64,000 nt of DNA from Sphingobacteriales bacterium JAD_PAG50586_3 (lineage in GTDB: Bacteria; Bacteroidota; Bacteroidia; CAMBQF01): assembly GCA_023213195.1 (NCBI GenBank), contig CP096135.1:3096842-3160841 (forward strand), read 5' to 3'. The translations under genes were made by a program, and so were the position numbers. Below are positions 1 through 8,475 of this stretch, piece after piece. How positions within the stretch are numbered: position 1 is the first letter of the stretch; every line of letters starts with the position of its first letter. The notes below the pieces were generated by a model. The model saw only the letters and a list, made by a program, of their open reading frames with translations, was not told the origin of the DNA and did not search any database.

Positions 1-867
1 TATAATCTTCTTAGCATCGTGGGTAAAAAATGGTGCCCAGTTTGCTTTGCCAAGGTGGGTAATTTGTTTCAGGTCAGACCCATCTACATTGCAGGTATAT
101 ATTTCCATTTCTGTTGGCATAACCAAGCCCTGTGCTAAAAGGTCTTGGTATTCTTTAATATCAACTCCTGTCCTGGGACGTGATGAACGGAATACCAACT
201 TTTTTCCATCGGGCGAAAAGAAAGCACCACCATCGTAGCCTAAGCCGCTGGTTATTTGCTTCACATCACTTCCGTCAATGTTCATTGTATACAACTCAGG
301 GTCGCCGGTGCGCATAGAGGTAAATACAATTTTATCTCCTTTGGGCGATACCGTTGCTTCCGCATCGTAGCCGGGGGTGTTGGTTAGTTGCTTTACAATT
401 TTGCCATCAAGGTCGGCCACAAAAATGTCAAAGCTCTCGTATATAGCCCAAACATATTTATGATCAGCACGCGGGGCCGGAGGTGCTGGGCATTCCTCAC
501 CATTTAGGTGGGTTGATGCGTATAGTATTTGTTTATTGCCCGGCATAAAGAAAGAGCAGGTGGTGCGGCCTTTGCCTGTGCTAATAAGTTTAGGGGCTTG
601 TATGCTATCTTTTATAGGCTTCTTAAGATCGTACATAAAAATTTGGTCGCACTTGTTGCCCCAAACGGCATAATCGCTTTGAAAGCTGAACTTCTTGCCA
701 TCAAAGCTGAAATAAGCCTCGGCATTGTTTCCGCCAAATGTTAATTGCTTTACGTTTTTAAGGTGTTTTTCGGTAACGGTTTGGGCTATGCTAACAACCG
801 ATATAAGTAGTAAGGCTACTATGGAGATTCCTGCTTTCGCAGGAATGACTGCTATTGTATTTTTCAT
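1..867 (-). CDS. TolB-like WD40/PD40 beta-propeller protein, exported, 3' end outside the window
   Basis: The frame is open for 289 codons from the ATG at 867 to the window edge, so the C-terminus is missing. A signal peptide ends near residue 29 (VSIAQ). PD40-type blades are seen near residues 48-66, 106-120, 171-200 and 214-230 (SPKGDKIVF and SPDGKKLVF are typical). The family forms periplasmic beta-propellers and is common in Bacteroidota, often fused to a peptidase or an OmpA domain; whether one follows here cannot be seen. A -7 box lies only 5 bases before the ATG. Residues 7-14 (VIPAKAGI) are encoded by a palindromic repeat of the kind usually found between genes, which forms part of the signal peptide. 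Fold is fairly sure, role unknown. Confidence 0.8.
   Translation of the reverse strand, partial: MKNTIAVIPAKAGISIVALLLISVVSIAQTVTEKHLKNVKQLTFGGNNAEAYFSFDGKKFSFQSDYAVWGNKCDQIFMYDLKKPIKDSIQAPKLISTGKGRTTCSFFMPGNKQILYASTHLNGEECPAPPAPRADHKYVWAIYESFDIFVADLDGKIVKQLTNTPGYDAEATVSPKGDKIVFTSMRTGDPELYTMNIDGSDVKQITSGLGYDGGAFFSPDGKKLVFRSSRPRTGVDIKEYQDLLAQGLVMPTEMEIYTCNVDGSDLKQITHLGKANWAPFFTHDAKKII
826..849. repeat. Palindromic repeat lying inside a signal-peptide coding sequence
   Basis: Inverted repeat ATTCCTGC / GCAGGAAT around a short loop. On the minus strand it reads as codons for VIPAKAGI inside the TolB-like gene. Elements of this form are normally dispersed between genes; a related degenerate copy lies near 32134. 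Confidence 0.7.
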
Positions 868-872
868 GGCCG

Positions 873-880
873 CAAAGGTA
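873..880 (-). promoter_or_regulatory. -7 box (TACCTTTG) of the TolB-like gene
   Basis: Exact match to the Bacteroidota TAnnTTTG element, 5 bases upstream of the ATG at 867. The transcript would have almost no leader. Confidence 0.6.
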
Positions 881-950
881 ACCATTAAGCAATACCATTA
901 ATACCGTTTTAAGGAGGGCGATACCGCTAGAGGGAGTTATCGGTTATAAA

Positions 951-1812
951 TTATAATTTATCAGTTTCTGCATTCAGCAGAGAACTGGCAACCGGCAACC
1001 GGGAACTAACTTTAAAAAACTTCAACTCAGCTACAATAATATAGCTTACAATACACATCAGCGTCCACGAGCCTAGCTTTTGCATTTTAACCGCCTGCCA
1101 GCCGCTGTGCTGGTGGGCATACTTCCACGCCCCAAAAAAGGTGGCAATATTCTCTCCCAACCAAATAAACAGGCCTATTAATATAAAGCTAAGCGATACC
1201 GGCATCCACCGCCGTGTTGTTTCGCCAGTGCTATACCACACGCGGGCATTGTTAAAGCATATCAGCACAAGGCCCGTTAGCAGGTACCTAAAATCGTACA
1301 GGTAGTGGTGGGTAAAAAAGTTAAAGTAAATAGCCATGCCCAATAACATAGCCACTGTGCGGTTGGGCCAGCCGGTAATTTCAAGATTAAACCTGCGCCA
1401 TGCTCTAGCACATAAAACTGGCTACCGATGCATACATAAAACCGCTATACAAAGGCACTCCATAAAATTTTGTATAACCAAACTCAGGATAGCTCCAACT
1501 GCCCATGCGTACTTTATAAATCTCCATCATAAGCCCCAGGTAGTGAAACAGACATATTACCAACACCTCATCGCGCGTTTCATAGCCCTTACGGTACATC
1601 CATACTTGCATTGCAAGGCAGGCCAGCAATAGAAAGTCGTAGCGGGGCATTACATAGCTGGGCAACAGTTTAGATACTGCCAACATACCAAAAACAAATA
1701 CCGGAAACATGCACGCTAGTGCATTACGTAAGGTAAATTGATAAAGTTCAGCTATGTAGCCTTTTAGCATAAAGGCAAAGAACGGAAATAGATATGACTT
1801 ATTGGTGTTCAA
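951..1812 (-). CDS. DUF817 family integral membrane protein (frameshifted)
   Basis: Two adjacent minus-strand frames (1812-1405 and about 1400-951) together give one protein of about 286 residues with roughly eight hydrophobic segments. The join falls in a conserved stretch, YPEFGYTKFYGVPLYSGFMY then AWRRFNLE, which I recognise from DUF817. One extra base near 1403-1408 breaks the frame; without it translation runs straight through. DUF817 proteins are polytopic membrane proteins of unknown function. The start overlaps the end of the SRPBCC gene by 14 bases, so the two are probably cotranscribed and coupled. The break is more likely a sequencing error than decay, because both halves remain well conserved. 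Confidence 0.75.
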
Positions 1813-2235
1813 CTCTATTTTTCAATGCTAAATTCATAGCCTCAAAACCCTGCTTAGTAGGACCATCAATCATCTTCTTAAGCATTGGTATTAATATGCC
1901 TTTAAACTTCTCTCGCTGAATAAAAGTGGTAGTGCCATTGCCATTATCAATCAATTCAAAAATATGCTCCCCGTCAAACAGGCCGGGTATTATAAAATGC
2001 CCCAACCAGCGGAATTCTTTGTACTGATTAAAAGCCAATACGGTTGGGGTAAACACCATGCCTTTTTGGCCTTCGGGCTGTAGACGGGCTTTTATTTTGC
2101 TACCTAAATTAACTGTGCCGGTAAGCTCCTTAATAAAGGGGTTCCAATTAGGGTAATCGCTAAAGTTGGTTAATACTGACCATACTTTTTCAGGGATGCA
2201 TTAATTGCAATTTGGGTTTTAAGTTCTGTTGCCAT
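1799..2235 (-). CDS. SRPBCC / polyketide-cyclase-like START-fold protein (frameshifted)
   Basis: Starts at the ATG at 2235 (MATELKTQIAINA). After restoring one C in the run at 2193-2195 the protein has 145 residues and reads SPEKVWSVLTNFSDYPNWNP, the usual opening of the SRPBCC ligand-binding fold. The C-terminal half (EFRWLGHFIIPGLFDGEHIF, then a helix at the end) also fits. These small helix-grip proteins bind hydrophobic ligands or act as cyclases; the ligand cannot be told here. It overlaps the following DUF817 gene by 14 bases. The single-base loss is probably a homopolymer error. Confidence 0.8.
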
Positions 2236-2310
2236 TTTGTATATGTTTTTAACACTACAAAGGTCTGGCAACTACCATAGGTTTGCTCTTGACAAATATC
2301 AAGAACGTTA

Positions 2311-2395
2311 CCCTCATCCCCTAGCCCCTTCTTCCGAAAGGAGAAGGGGAATAAAAGTCCTTCCCCTTGCAGGGGGAAGGATTTAGGATAGGGGT
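2311..2395. repeat. G/C-rich inverted repeat element
   Basis: Contains two nested hairpins (CCCCTTCTTCCG / CGGAAAGGAGAAGGGG-like arms and CCTTCCCC / GGGGAAGG). The same C-run and G-run style recurs at 30390, 32180 and 36415. Its end supplies the last codons and the stop codon of the Crp/Fnr gene. Confidence 0.6.
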
Positions 2396-2954
2396 CGTTT
2401 CGCCCTTATCCTACTCATGGTTTCGGGTGTCATTCCCAGCATAGAGGCTATGTACTGCTGCGGTACTAATTGGAATAATTCCTTGTTATGCTCGTATAGC
2501 ATGTTATAACGTTCTTCGGCAGTCATAGACAGGAAAGTGTAAACCCTATCCTCCAGTATAGTAAAGCACTTGGCTATAAAGAGTTTTTCCAACTCGTGCC
2601 ACTGGGGCAAAACCTTGCCTATGTTATTATAGTTTTCGCGGTTTATGGTATATACATTACAATCGGTAAGTGCCTGTATATTCCACCGCGCCGGGCTTTG
2701 AAAAATAAGGGCCGAAAGGTCGGTAATAAAATAGCCGGGGGTAGAAATCCATTGTGTAACCTCCCGCTTATCATCAACCACATAAATACGCATCAGGCCG
2801 CTTTCTATAAAACTGAGCTTGTTGCACGCTCCGCCTGTTTTGCAAAAAAATCGCCTTTGGCAATAGTTTCAGTCGTAAAAAAGTCTGCAATTTTGCTTAT
2901 ATCATCTTTAGGTATACCAAAATGCAGGTTTATGGATTGCTCTAAAACAGTCAT
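2383..2954 (-). CDS. Crp/Fnr family transcriptional regulator (frameshifted)
   Basis: The start is MTVLEQSINLHFGIP at 2954; a longer upstream reading runs over the -7 box and is rejected. Restoring one base in the run at 2834-2835 joins the two halves as KQGGACNKLSFIESGLMRIY, giving 190 residues. The N-terminal part is a cyclic-nucleotide-binding beta-roll (GLMRIYVVDD, then the segment around DLSALIF); the C-terminus is a winged helix with the recognition helix at LGMTPETMSRIR. Bacteroidota have many such regulators and the effector is unknown; no target site is obvious. The final residues (RPLS) and the stop codon come from a repeat element. It is divergent from the lipoprotein at 2990. Confidence 0.85.
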
Positions 2955-2958
2955 AAAA

Positions 2959-2966
2959 CAAATGTA
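2959..2966 (-). promoter_or_regulatory. -7 box (TACATTTG) of the Crp/Fnr gene
   Basis: Exact TAnnTTTG, 4 bases before the ATG at 2954. It supports the shorter start and suggests a nearly leaderless transcript. Confidence 0.6.
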
Positions 2967-2989
2967 GTTATTTGCTAATATTGTGGTGT

Positions 2990-3547
2990 ATGAAAAGAAT
3001 GGTAACCATATTTGTCTTAATATTATTGTTTGTAACATCATGTAATCAACCAACAGATTCTGTATTTACAATAAACAATGATTCTGCAAATGCTAATAAA
3101 CCATACCCAACCATTAAAGAAACTATAGAACGACCAACAATAAACCCTAAGTTTGATATATCTATAAAAGCAGATACCACCATACTAAAACAAGGCGAAG
3201 ACTTAACATTATACATAACATTTACAAATAAAGCCGATACTGCCCAAATGTATTTGCTTGGTGAAGATAAAGGTGCGGGTTATTGGTTTTTATCGGCTAA
3301 GGTTACCAATCTTGGTACTAAAAAATCAGCAGTGGAATACGAAACTATTGCCGTTTTAAACTCACGGACTTATCAAGAACTACCCTTGGGCAAAACCTTA
3401 GGCCGTGGTAAAAGCGTTACCAATAAATTTCTTTTAGGAAATATTGCTAAATATTACGATTATAAGCCTTTAGCCAAAGGCAGGTATTCTGTTCAGCTTG
3501 ATTATAACTTTCAATTATCTAATACTATTAACTTTGAAATTAGATAA
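2990..3547 (+). CDS. Small exported lipoprotein, function unknown
   Basis: I take the ATG at 2990 (MKRMVTIFVLILLFVTSCNQ), which gives a clean lipoprotein signal with the lipobox Cys at residue 18; the earlier in-frame ATG would put charged and polar residues before it. The mature part is about 167 residues. Residues 45-185 look like an immunoglobulin-like beta-sandwich (DTTILKQGEDLTLYITFTNK at its start), so an intracellular-proteinase-inhibitor (BsuPI)-like or similar fold is possible. It is divergent from the Crp/Fnr gene and sits one base before the next gene. Function not recognised. Confidence 0.65.
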   Translation: MKRMVTIFVLILLFVTSCNQPTDSVFTINNDSANANKPYPTIKETIERPTINPKFDISIKADTTILKQGEDLTLYITFTNKADTAQMYLLGEDKGAGYWFLSAKVTNLGTKKSAVEYETIAVLNSRTYQELPLGKTLGRGKSVTNKFLLGNIAKYYDYKPLAKGRYSVQLDYNFQLSNTINFEIR

Positions 3548-3548
3548 C

Positions 3549-4112
3549 ATGAAAACAGCTTTTACTATAGCCGCTAACCTCCTACTTTGCTCTATCGTAT
3601 TGGTAAAACCCAAAACCATTGGCGAACGCTACCTATACCATGTTAATACCTACAATGCCGATAGCCTGGACAAAATGCTGGCTGATGATTTTATATTAAA
3701 GCGGAATTTTACTACGTTTACAAATAACAAACAAACGTTTTTAACAACCTACCTGCGCAATTCATCGCGCGTGCATGGGCGGTACGATGTAGTATCTAAA
3801 ACAAGCAATGGCAACCCCGAGGTGTTTTTAGTAGAAAACAGTAGCGATGTTTTTACCTATTTGTTAGCCGACAAACCAAAATGGCAACTATCGGTACACA
3901 CCAATAAAAACAGCCTGGTTAATGTGGTGCAGATTGATACTGTTGCAGGGTATAGCGTATACAAGCAAACGTTAGATTTTGTGCAACAAAGGTTTAATAA
4001 CTGGCTTGATAAAGCCCACCCCGGCGAAACAACCAATATTCTTATTGGCGACACCACCGACTTGTATACCAAGCGTTTAATTGAATTCCAGAAGATGGTT
4101 ATTGAGGATTAA
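3549..4112 (+). CDS. Exported NTF2/SnoaL-like protein, function unknown
   Basis: Starts at MKTAFTIAANLLLCS, one base after the stop of the lipoprotein gene, so the two probably share a transcript. The 187-residue product has a hydrophobic N-terminal signal. The segment YLYHVNTYNADSLDKMLADDF near residues 25-45, followed by a short beta-rich region, resembles the cone-shaped NTF2/SnoaL fold used by DUF4440 proteins. The C-terminal 45 residues form a helix-rich extension. I cannot assign a substrate; the fold is an inference from the opening motif only. Confidence 0.55.
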   Translation: MKTAFTIAANLLLCSIVLVKPKTIGERYLYHVNTYNADSLDKMLADDFILKRNFTTFTNNKQTFLTTYLRNSSRVHGRYDVVSKTSNGNPEVFLVENSSDVFTYLLADKPKWQLSVHTNKNSLVNVVQIDTVAGYSVYKQTLDFVQQRFNNWLDKAHPGETTNILIGDTTDLYTKRLIEFQKMVIED

Positions 4113-4152
4113 AACCTCTTTTTTAGGCGTTGTAAGAATATTTTGAAAAAGG

Positions 4153-4166
4153 TATGCTTGCATAAC
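4153..4166. promoter_or_regulatory. Candidate operator for the MarR-family regulator
   Basis: TATGCTTGCATA is a near-perfect palindrome ending 12 bases before the -7 box of marR-fadN. The reverse complement of the site at 10592-10605 matches it at 14 of 16 positions (GTATGCWTGCATAAC), with the same 12-base spacing to its own -7-like box. Confidence 0.6.
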
Positions 4167-4176
4167 AAATTTATTT

Positions 4177-4184
4177 TACATTTG
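4177..4184 (+). promoter_or_regulatory. -7 box (TACATTTG) of the marR-fadN transcript
   Basis: Exact TAnnTTTG, 19 bases before the GTG start of the MarR gene. The candidate operator occupies the -33 region. Confidence 0.6.
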
Positions 4185-4203
4185 CCTTTCTTATTCCCAA
4201 AAA

Positions 4204-4650
4204 GTGAAGGCACAGGAAACTGTTGATTACCACATTAAATTTGCATGGCACGCCATATCGCGCATGTACAACTTAAAGGCTGTACAGCACGATATATCTA
4301 CCTCTATTGGCTTTATCCTGTTAAACATAGACGAGAAATTAGGTACCCCCGCCACCAAAATTGGCCCTATATTAGGCATGGAAAGTCGCAGCCTTACCCG
4401 CATGCTTAAAACCCTTGAAGAAAAGGGCCTTATTGTGCGCAAAGGCGATAGTACCGACCGCCGCCTGGTACGCATATTCTTAACCCCGGAGGGTAAAAAG
4501 AAACGGGAAGTATCGCGTGTAACCGTATTAGAGTTTAACAACAACATACGCAAAAACATACCTGCCGATAAGCTAAAGGTATTTTTTGAGGTTGTAGACC
4601 AGATAAACCAGGTAACAGAAAATCAAAAAGAAATTTTTAAAGAGAAATAA
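4204..4650 (+). CDS. MarR family transcriptional regulator of the fatty-acid locus
   Basis: 148 residues from a GTG at 4204. It has the MarR winged helix: TKIGPILGMESRSLTRMLKTLEEKGLIVR (split here as recognition helix residues 62-80 and wing) followed by DSTDRRLVRIFLT, the hallmark wing of the family, and flanking dimerisation helices. The gene is 11 bases upstream of fadN on the same strand, with one promoter in front. Many MarR proteins bind palindromes next to their own gene, and a near-palindrome at 4153 recurs upstream of the acyl-CoA dehydrogenase. I infer that it controls beta-oxidation here, perhaps released by an acyl-CoA, in the way FadR does in other bacteria. Confidence 0.88.
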   Translation: MKAQETVDYHIKFAWHAISRMYNLKAVQHDISTSIGFILLNIDEKLGTPATKIGPILGMESRSLTRMLKTLEEKGLIVRKGDSTDRRLVRIFLTPEGKKKREVSRVTVLEFNNNIRKNIPADKLKVFFEVVDQINQVTENQKEIFKEK

Positions 4651-4661
4651 TAATATATAAA

Positions 4662-7070
4662 ATGAACCGCACTATTAAAAAAGTAGCCGTACTAGGCTCA
4701 GGTGTTATGGGCTCGCGTATTGCCTGCCATTTTGCCAACATTGGTGTTAATGTATTATTGCTTGATATTGTTCCGAAAGAACCGAATGAAGCAGAAGCCG
4801 CAAAAGGCTTAAAGGTTACAGATAAGGCCGTGCGCAACCGCATTGTTAATGATGCCCTTGCCTTTGCCCTTAAAAGCAACCCATCGCCTATATACAAAAA
4901 GGAGTTTGCCAGCCGTGTTACCACCGGCAACTTCGAAGATAATATGAAAGACATTGCTACCTGCGATTGGGTAATAGAGGTAGTAGTAGAACGTTTAGAT
5001 ATTAAAAAACTGGTTTTCGACCAGGTAGAGAAATTCCGCAAGCCGGGTACTCTTATTACCTCTAACACATCAGGTATACCTATCCACCTGATGAACGAAG
5101 GCCGCAGCGAAGACTTCCGCAAACACTTCTGCGGAACCCACTTCTTTAACCCGCCGCGTTACTTAAAATTATTAGAGATTATACCAACGCCTGAAACCGA
5201 CCAAACTGTGGTTGATTTCCTAATGGAATATGGCGACTTATACCTTGGTAAAACTACCGTATTGTGTAAAGACACCCCTGCATTTATTGCTAACCGTGTA
5301 GGTGTTGCAGGTATTATGGGCATGTTCCATATTATTGACGAAATGGGTATGACCATTGAAGAGGTTGACAAGCTAACCGGCCCAGTATTGGGTCGTCCTA
5401 AATCAGCTACATTCCGTACCGGTGATGTAGTTGGTTTAGATACGCTTGTTAATGTTGCCAACGGTTTACGCGATAACCTGCCAAACGACGAAGCTAAGCA
5501 CACCTTTGAGTTGCCGGGCTACTTAGTTAAAATGGTAGAGAACAAATGGCTTGGCGATAAAACCAAACAAGGTTTCTTTAAAAAGACTAAAAATGCTGAG
5601 GGCAAAACCGAAATTTTGGTTCTAGACCTTAAAACACTAGAATACCGCCCACAGGTTAAGGCTAAATTCCCAACCCTTGAGGCTACAAAAAATATTGATA
5701 ACCTGCGCGAGCGTATGAAAGTGCTGTATGCAGGTACTGATAAAGCAGGTGAGTTTTACCGCAAAACATGGTACGCTTTATTCCAATATGTTGCTAACCG
5801 CATACCGGAGATTACCGACGAACTTTACAAAATTGACGATGCTATGTGCGCCGGCTTTGGCTGGGAAATTGGCCCGTTTGACAACTGGGATATATTAGGT
5901 GTTGAAAATGTTGTTAAAGACATGGAAGCTGCCGACCGTAAACCAGCACAATGGGTTTACGATATGCTGGCCTCTGGCGCTACTACTTTCTACAAAATAG
6001 AAAATGGCGTACAGAAGTTTTACGATATTCCATCTAAATCGTACAAAGCCGTTCCGGGACGCGAGAACTTTATTATTCTTGATACCGTTCGCCACACTAA
6101 AAAACCATTATACCAAAATGCCGGTGCTACCATACACGACATTGGCGATGGTATTATCAACATTGAGTTCCACTCTAAGATGAACTCTTTGGGCCAAGAG
6201 GTATTAACTGCCATTAACAAAGGCATTGATATGGCCGAGAAAGACTACCGTGGTGTGGTTATTTCTAACGATGGTCCTAACTTCTCAGCCGGTGCTAACA
6301 TTGCCATGATTTTTATGTTGGCAATAGACCAGGAGTATGATGAGTTAGATTTTGCTATACGTTACTTCCAAAATACAGTAATGCGTTTACGCTACTCTTC
6401 TATCCCTGTTATTACAGGCCCTAAAGGCTTGGCACTGGGTGGTGGTTGCGAGCTTAACATGCATGCCGACCGTGTAGTAGCGGCTGCCGAAACCTACATG
6501 GGCTTGGTAGAACTTGGCGTTGGGGTTATACCTGCCGGTGGCGGTACTAAAGAGTTTGTTGTACGTGCTTCTGATGCTATAAAAGAAGGCGACATTCAAA
6601 CCAACAACCTGCGCAACAACTTCTTAACTATAGGCATGGCTAAAGTGGGCACTTCTGCTCACGAGGCTTACGACCTTGGCATATTACAAAAAGGCAAAGA
6701 CCTTGTAGTGGTAAACAGCAACCGCGTTATTGCCGAAGCTAAGCGCCAGGCTATACTAATGGCCGATGAGGGCTATACCCAACCTGTACAACGTAAAGAC
6801 ATTAAAGTAATGGGCAAATCGGGCTTGGGTATGGTATATGCCGGGGCCAATACAATGTACTCTGGTAAATACATTTCTGAGCACGATAAATTAATTTCAG
6901 AAAAATTAGGTTATGTAATGTGCGGTGGCGATTTATCTGCCCCAACAGAAGTATCAGAACAATACTTACTAGACCTTGAGCGTGAAGCTTTCTTAAGCCT
7001 ATGTGGTACCGAGAAAACGTTAAAACGCCTAGAAAGTATTATTAAATATGGCAAACCGCTAAGAAATTAA
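4662..7070 (+). CDS. fadN: 3-hydroxyacyl-CoA dehydrogenase / enoyl-CoA hydratase bifunctional protein
   Basis: 802 residues with the dehydrogenase first and the crotonase last, the FadN order rather than the FadB order. The NAD-binding Rossmann loop is GSGVMGSRIA (residues 12-21); HFFNPPRYLKLLEIIP near 162 carries the catalytic His, and KDTPAFIANRVG near 204 is the family signature. The C-terminal crotonase has FSAGANI near 546 and LALGGGCEL near 590 for the oxyanion hole, then ELGVGVIPAGGG. It carries out hydration and NAD-dependent oxidation of enoyl-CoA in beta-oxidation, supplying 3-ketoacyl-CoA to the thiolase encoded downstream. Order and company match the fadN-fadA-fadE operon known from Bacillus. 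Confidence 0.92.
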   Translation: MNRTIKKVAVLGSGVMGSRIACHFANIGVNVLLLDIVPKEPNEAEAAKGLKVTDKAVRNRIVNDALAFALKSNPSPIYKKEFASRVTTGNFEDNMKDIATCDWVIEVVVERLDIKKLVFDQVEKFRKPGTLITSNTSGIPIHLMNEGRSEDFRKHFCGTHFFNPPRYLKLLEIIPTPETDQTVVDFLMEYGDLYLGKTTVLCKDTPAFIANRVGVAGIMGMFHIIDEMGMTIEEVDKLTGPVLGRPKSATFRTGDVVGLDTLVNVANGLRDNLPNDEAKHTFELPGYLVKMVENKWLGDKTKQGFFKKTKNAEGKTEILVLDLKTLEYRPQVKAKFPTLEATKNIDNLRERMKVLYAGTDKAGEFYRKTWYALFQYVANRIPEITDELYKIDDAMCAGFGWEIGPFDNWDILGVENVVKDMEAADRKPAQWVYDMLASGATTFYKIENGVQKFYDIPSKSYKAVPGRENFIILDTVRHTKKPLYQNAGATIHDIGDGIINIEFHSKMNSLGQEVLTAINKGIDMAEKDYRGVVISNDGPNFSAGANIAMIFMLAIDQEYDELDFAIRYFQNTVMRLRYSSIPVITGPKGLALGGGCELNMHADRVVAAAETYMGLVELGVGVIPAGGGTKEFVVRASDAIKEGDIQTNNLRNNFLTIGMAKVGTSAHEAYDLGILQKGKDLVVVNSNRVIAEAKRQAILMADEGYTQPVQRKDIKVMGKSGLGMVYAGANTMYSGKYISEHDKLISEKLGYVMCGGDLSAPTEVSEQYLLDLEREAFLSLCGTEKTLKRLESIIKYGKPLRN

Positions 7071-7082
7071 TAGCCTAGTTTT

Positions 7083-7113
7083 GTTTGGGGCTGCTATAAA
7101 AACAGCCCCAAAC
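7083..7113 (+). terminator. Hairpin after fadN
   Basis: GTTTGGGGCTG pairs with CAGCCCCAAAC over a 9-base loop. No T-run follows, so it may be an attenuator or RNA-stability hairpin rather than a full terminator. Confidence 0.45.
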
Positions 7114-7204
7114 TTACATTGGTTAGAAGCAGCTTAGCAATGCTTACACAATATTAATAGCTACAGTAATTTTGGGATACCAATTAACATTAAATACAAC
7201 CCAA

Positions 7205-7789
7205 ATGAAAAAGCTATTACAAACCAAAGCAATTGTAGTGTTCGCCATGGCAGTATTATCTGTCACATCGGTAGCGGCACAAACAGCAGCAGACCTTATG
7301 TGTGAAAGGCCACAATACGCCCCACGCAAAGAGAGACATTTGAATTGTAAAGACTTTATAGGGCGTCGTCAGGGCGTTTGGAAATCATACACTTACTATG
7401 GTTACCTACTTAGCGAAATAACTTATAAAGACAATAAAATAAACGGCCCTGTTAGTGTATACTACGGGGTAACCGGCAAAATAAGAGAGAGAAGCAATTA
7501 TTTTGACGGTAAAAAAGACGGAGACTATTCGTCATACTTCTTCTCTGGTAAGGTAATGGCAGAGGGTGAGTTTGACTACGGTAAAAAAATAGGCATTTGG
7601 TCTTATTATTATAACTCGACAGGCGAAACACGCATGTCGGGGAGTTACACAGCCGGTAAGCGCAATGGCGACTGGAAGTATTACTCATCCAAAGGAACCC
7701 TTTCTAAAGTGGTTACTTACAAAATGGGCGAGGCTATAAATACTACAGTACCAAGTAAAACAACGCTTGCCGACAATGTGTCAAATTAA
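7205..7789 (+). CDS. Exported YwqK/MORN-repeat-like protein, paralog 1 of 3
   Basis: Start taken at MKKLLQTKAIVVFAMAVLS, which gives a signal peptide cut near AAQTAAD; the product has 194 residues. The mature part opens with a Cys-containing block (CERPQYAPRKERHLNCKD) and then has five or six short beta-hairpin repeats of the YwqK/MORN_2 type (GVWKSYTYYG, GPVSVYYG, GDYSSYFFSGK, GIWSYYYNSTGE, GDWKYYSSKG). Such repeats are annotated as antitoxin-like in YwqK, but no toxin gene is nearby, so that name should not be used. It lies between fadN and fadA, with paralogs at 7864 and 9880. Function unknown. Confidence 0.75.
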   Translation: MKKLLQTKAIVVFAMAVLSVTSVAAQTAADLMCERPQYAPRKERHLNCKDFIGRRQGVWKSYTYYGYLLSEITYKDNKINGPVSVYYGVTGKIRERSNYFDGKKDGDYSSYFFSGKVMAEGEFDYGKKIGIWSYYYNSTGETRMSGSYTAGKRNGDWKYYSSKGTLSKVVTYKMGEAINTTVPSKTTLADNVSN

Positions 7790-7863
7790 TTTGATAACTA
7801 ACTAGTCTTGTATTACGTAGAATATTAAAATTGCTATATATTTACGCAGATACAAGGCATTAA

Positions 7864-8423
7864 ATGCGCATAGGCTTACTAACAAACGTAATGCAGCTAT
7901 TATTACTTACAGCAACCTCAGTGGTGTTTGCGCAAGACCAGTATTGTGAAAAGCCGGCCTACGCGCCGCGCAAAGAAAGACACATGAATTGTTCTGATGC
8001 TTTGGGCCGCAGGCAAGGTGTGTGGAAATCATATAATTACTATGGCTATGTTATTTCTGAGATAGCTTACAAAGACAACAAATTTAACGGTCCGGTTGTT
8101 ATCTACTATGCTACAACGGGCAAAACGCGCGAAAAAAGCAACTACTTTGATGGTAAGCGCGATGGTGAATACACCTCATACTTTTTTCGGGCCAAACCAA
8201 TGCCGAGGGCGAATATGACTATGGCAAAAAAGTAGGTACCTGGACATATTACTACAACACATCGGGCGAGACAAGGATGACGGGCAGCTATGTTATGGGC
8301 AAGCGCGATGGCGATTGGAAATATTATAACTCTAAAGGCGTTTTACTAAAAACTGTGCGGTTTAAAAATGGCGAAACCATTTCTACAACCATTCCGCCTA
8401 AAGACCCTGTACCACCTAAATAA
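7864..8423 (+). CDS. Exported YwqK/MORN-repeat-like protein, paralog 2 of 3 (frameshifted)
   Basis: Paralog of the preceding protein, closest to it in the N-terminal half (CEKPAYAPRKERHMNCSD, RRQGVWKSYNYYGY). The frame breaks at a T-run, 8182-8187; one added T restores YFFSGQTNAEGEYDYGKKVG and the repeats continue to a stop at 8423, giving 186 residues. It has a signal peptide (LLTATSVVFAQ). The conserved Cys pair and repeat number match its paralogs, which argues for a duplicated working gene, not decay. It sits 52 bases before fadA. Function unknown; surface or periplasmic location inferred from the signal. Confidence 0.75.
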
Positions 8424-8475
8424 ACAATTCATCAAATCATAATAAAATCATCTAACTAATAATTAAAAATTAAAA

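Noticed and set aside
7205..8423. Toxin-antitoxin module (YwqK-type antitoxin name)
   Set aside because: The proteins have signal peptides and no toxin-like partner is adjacent.
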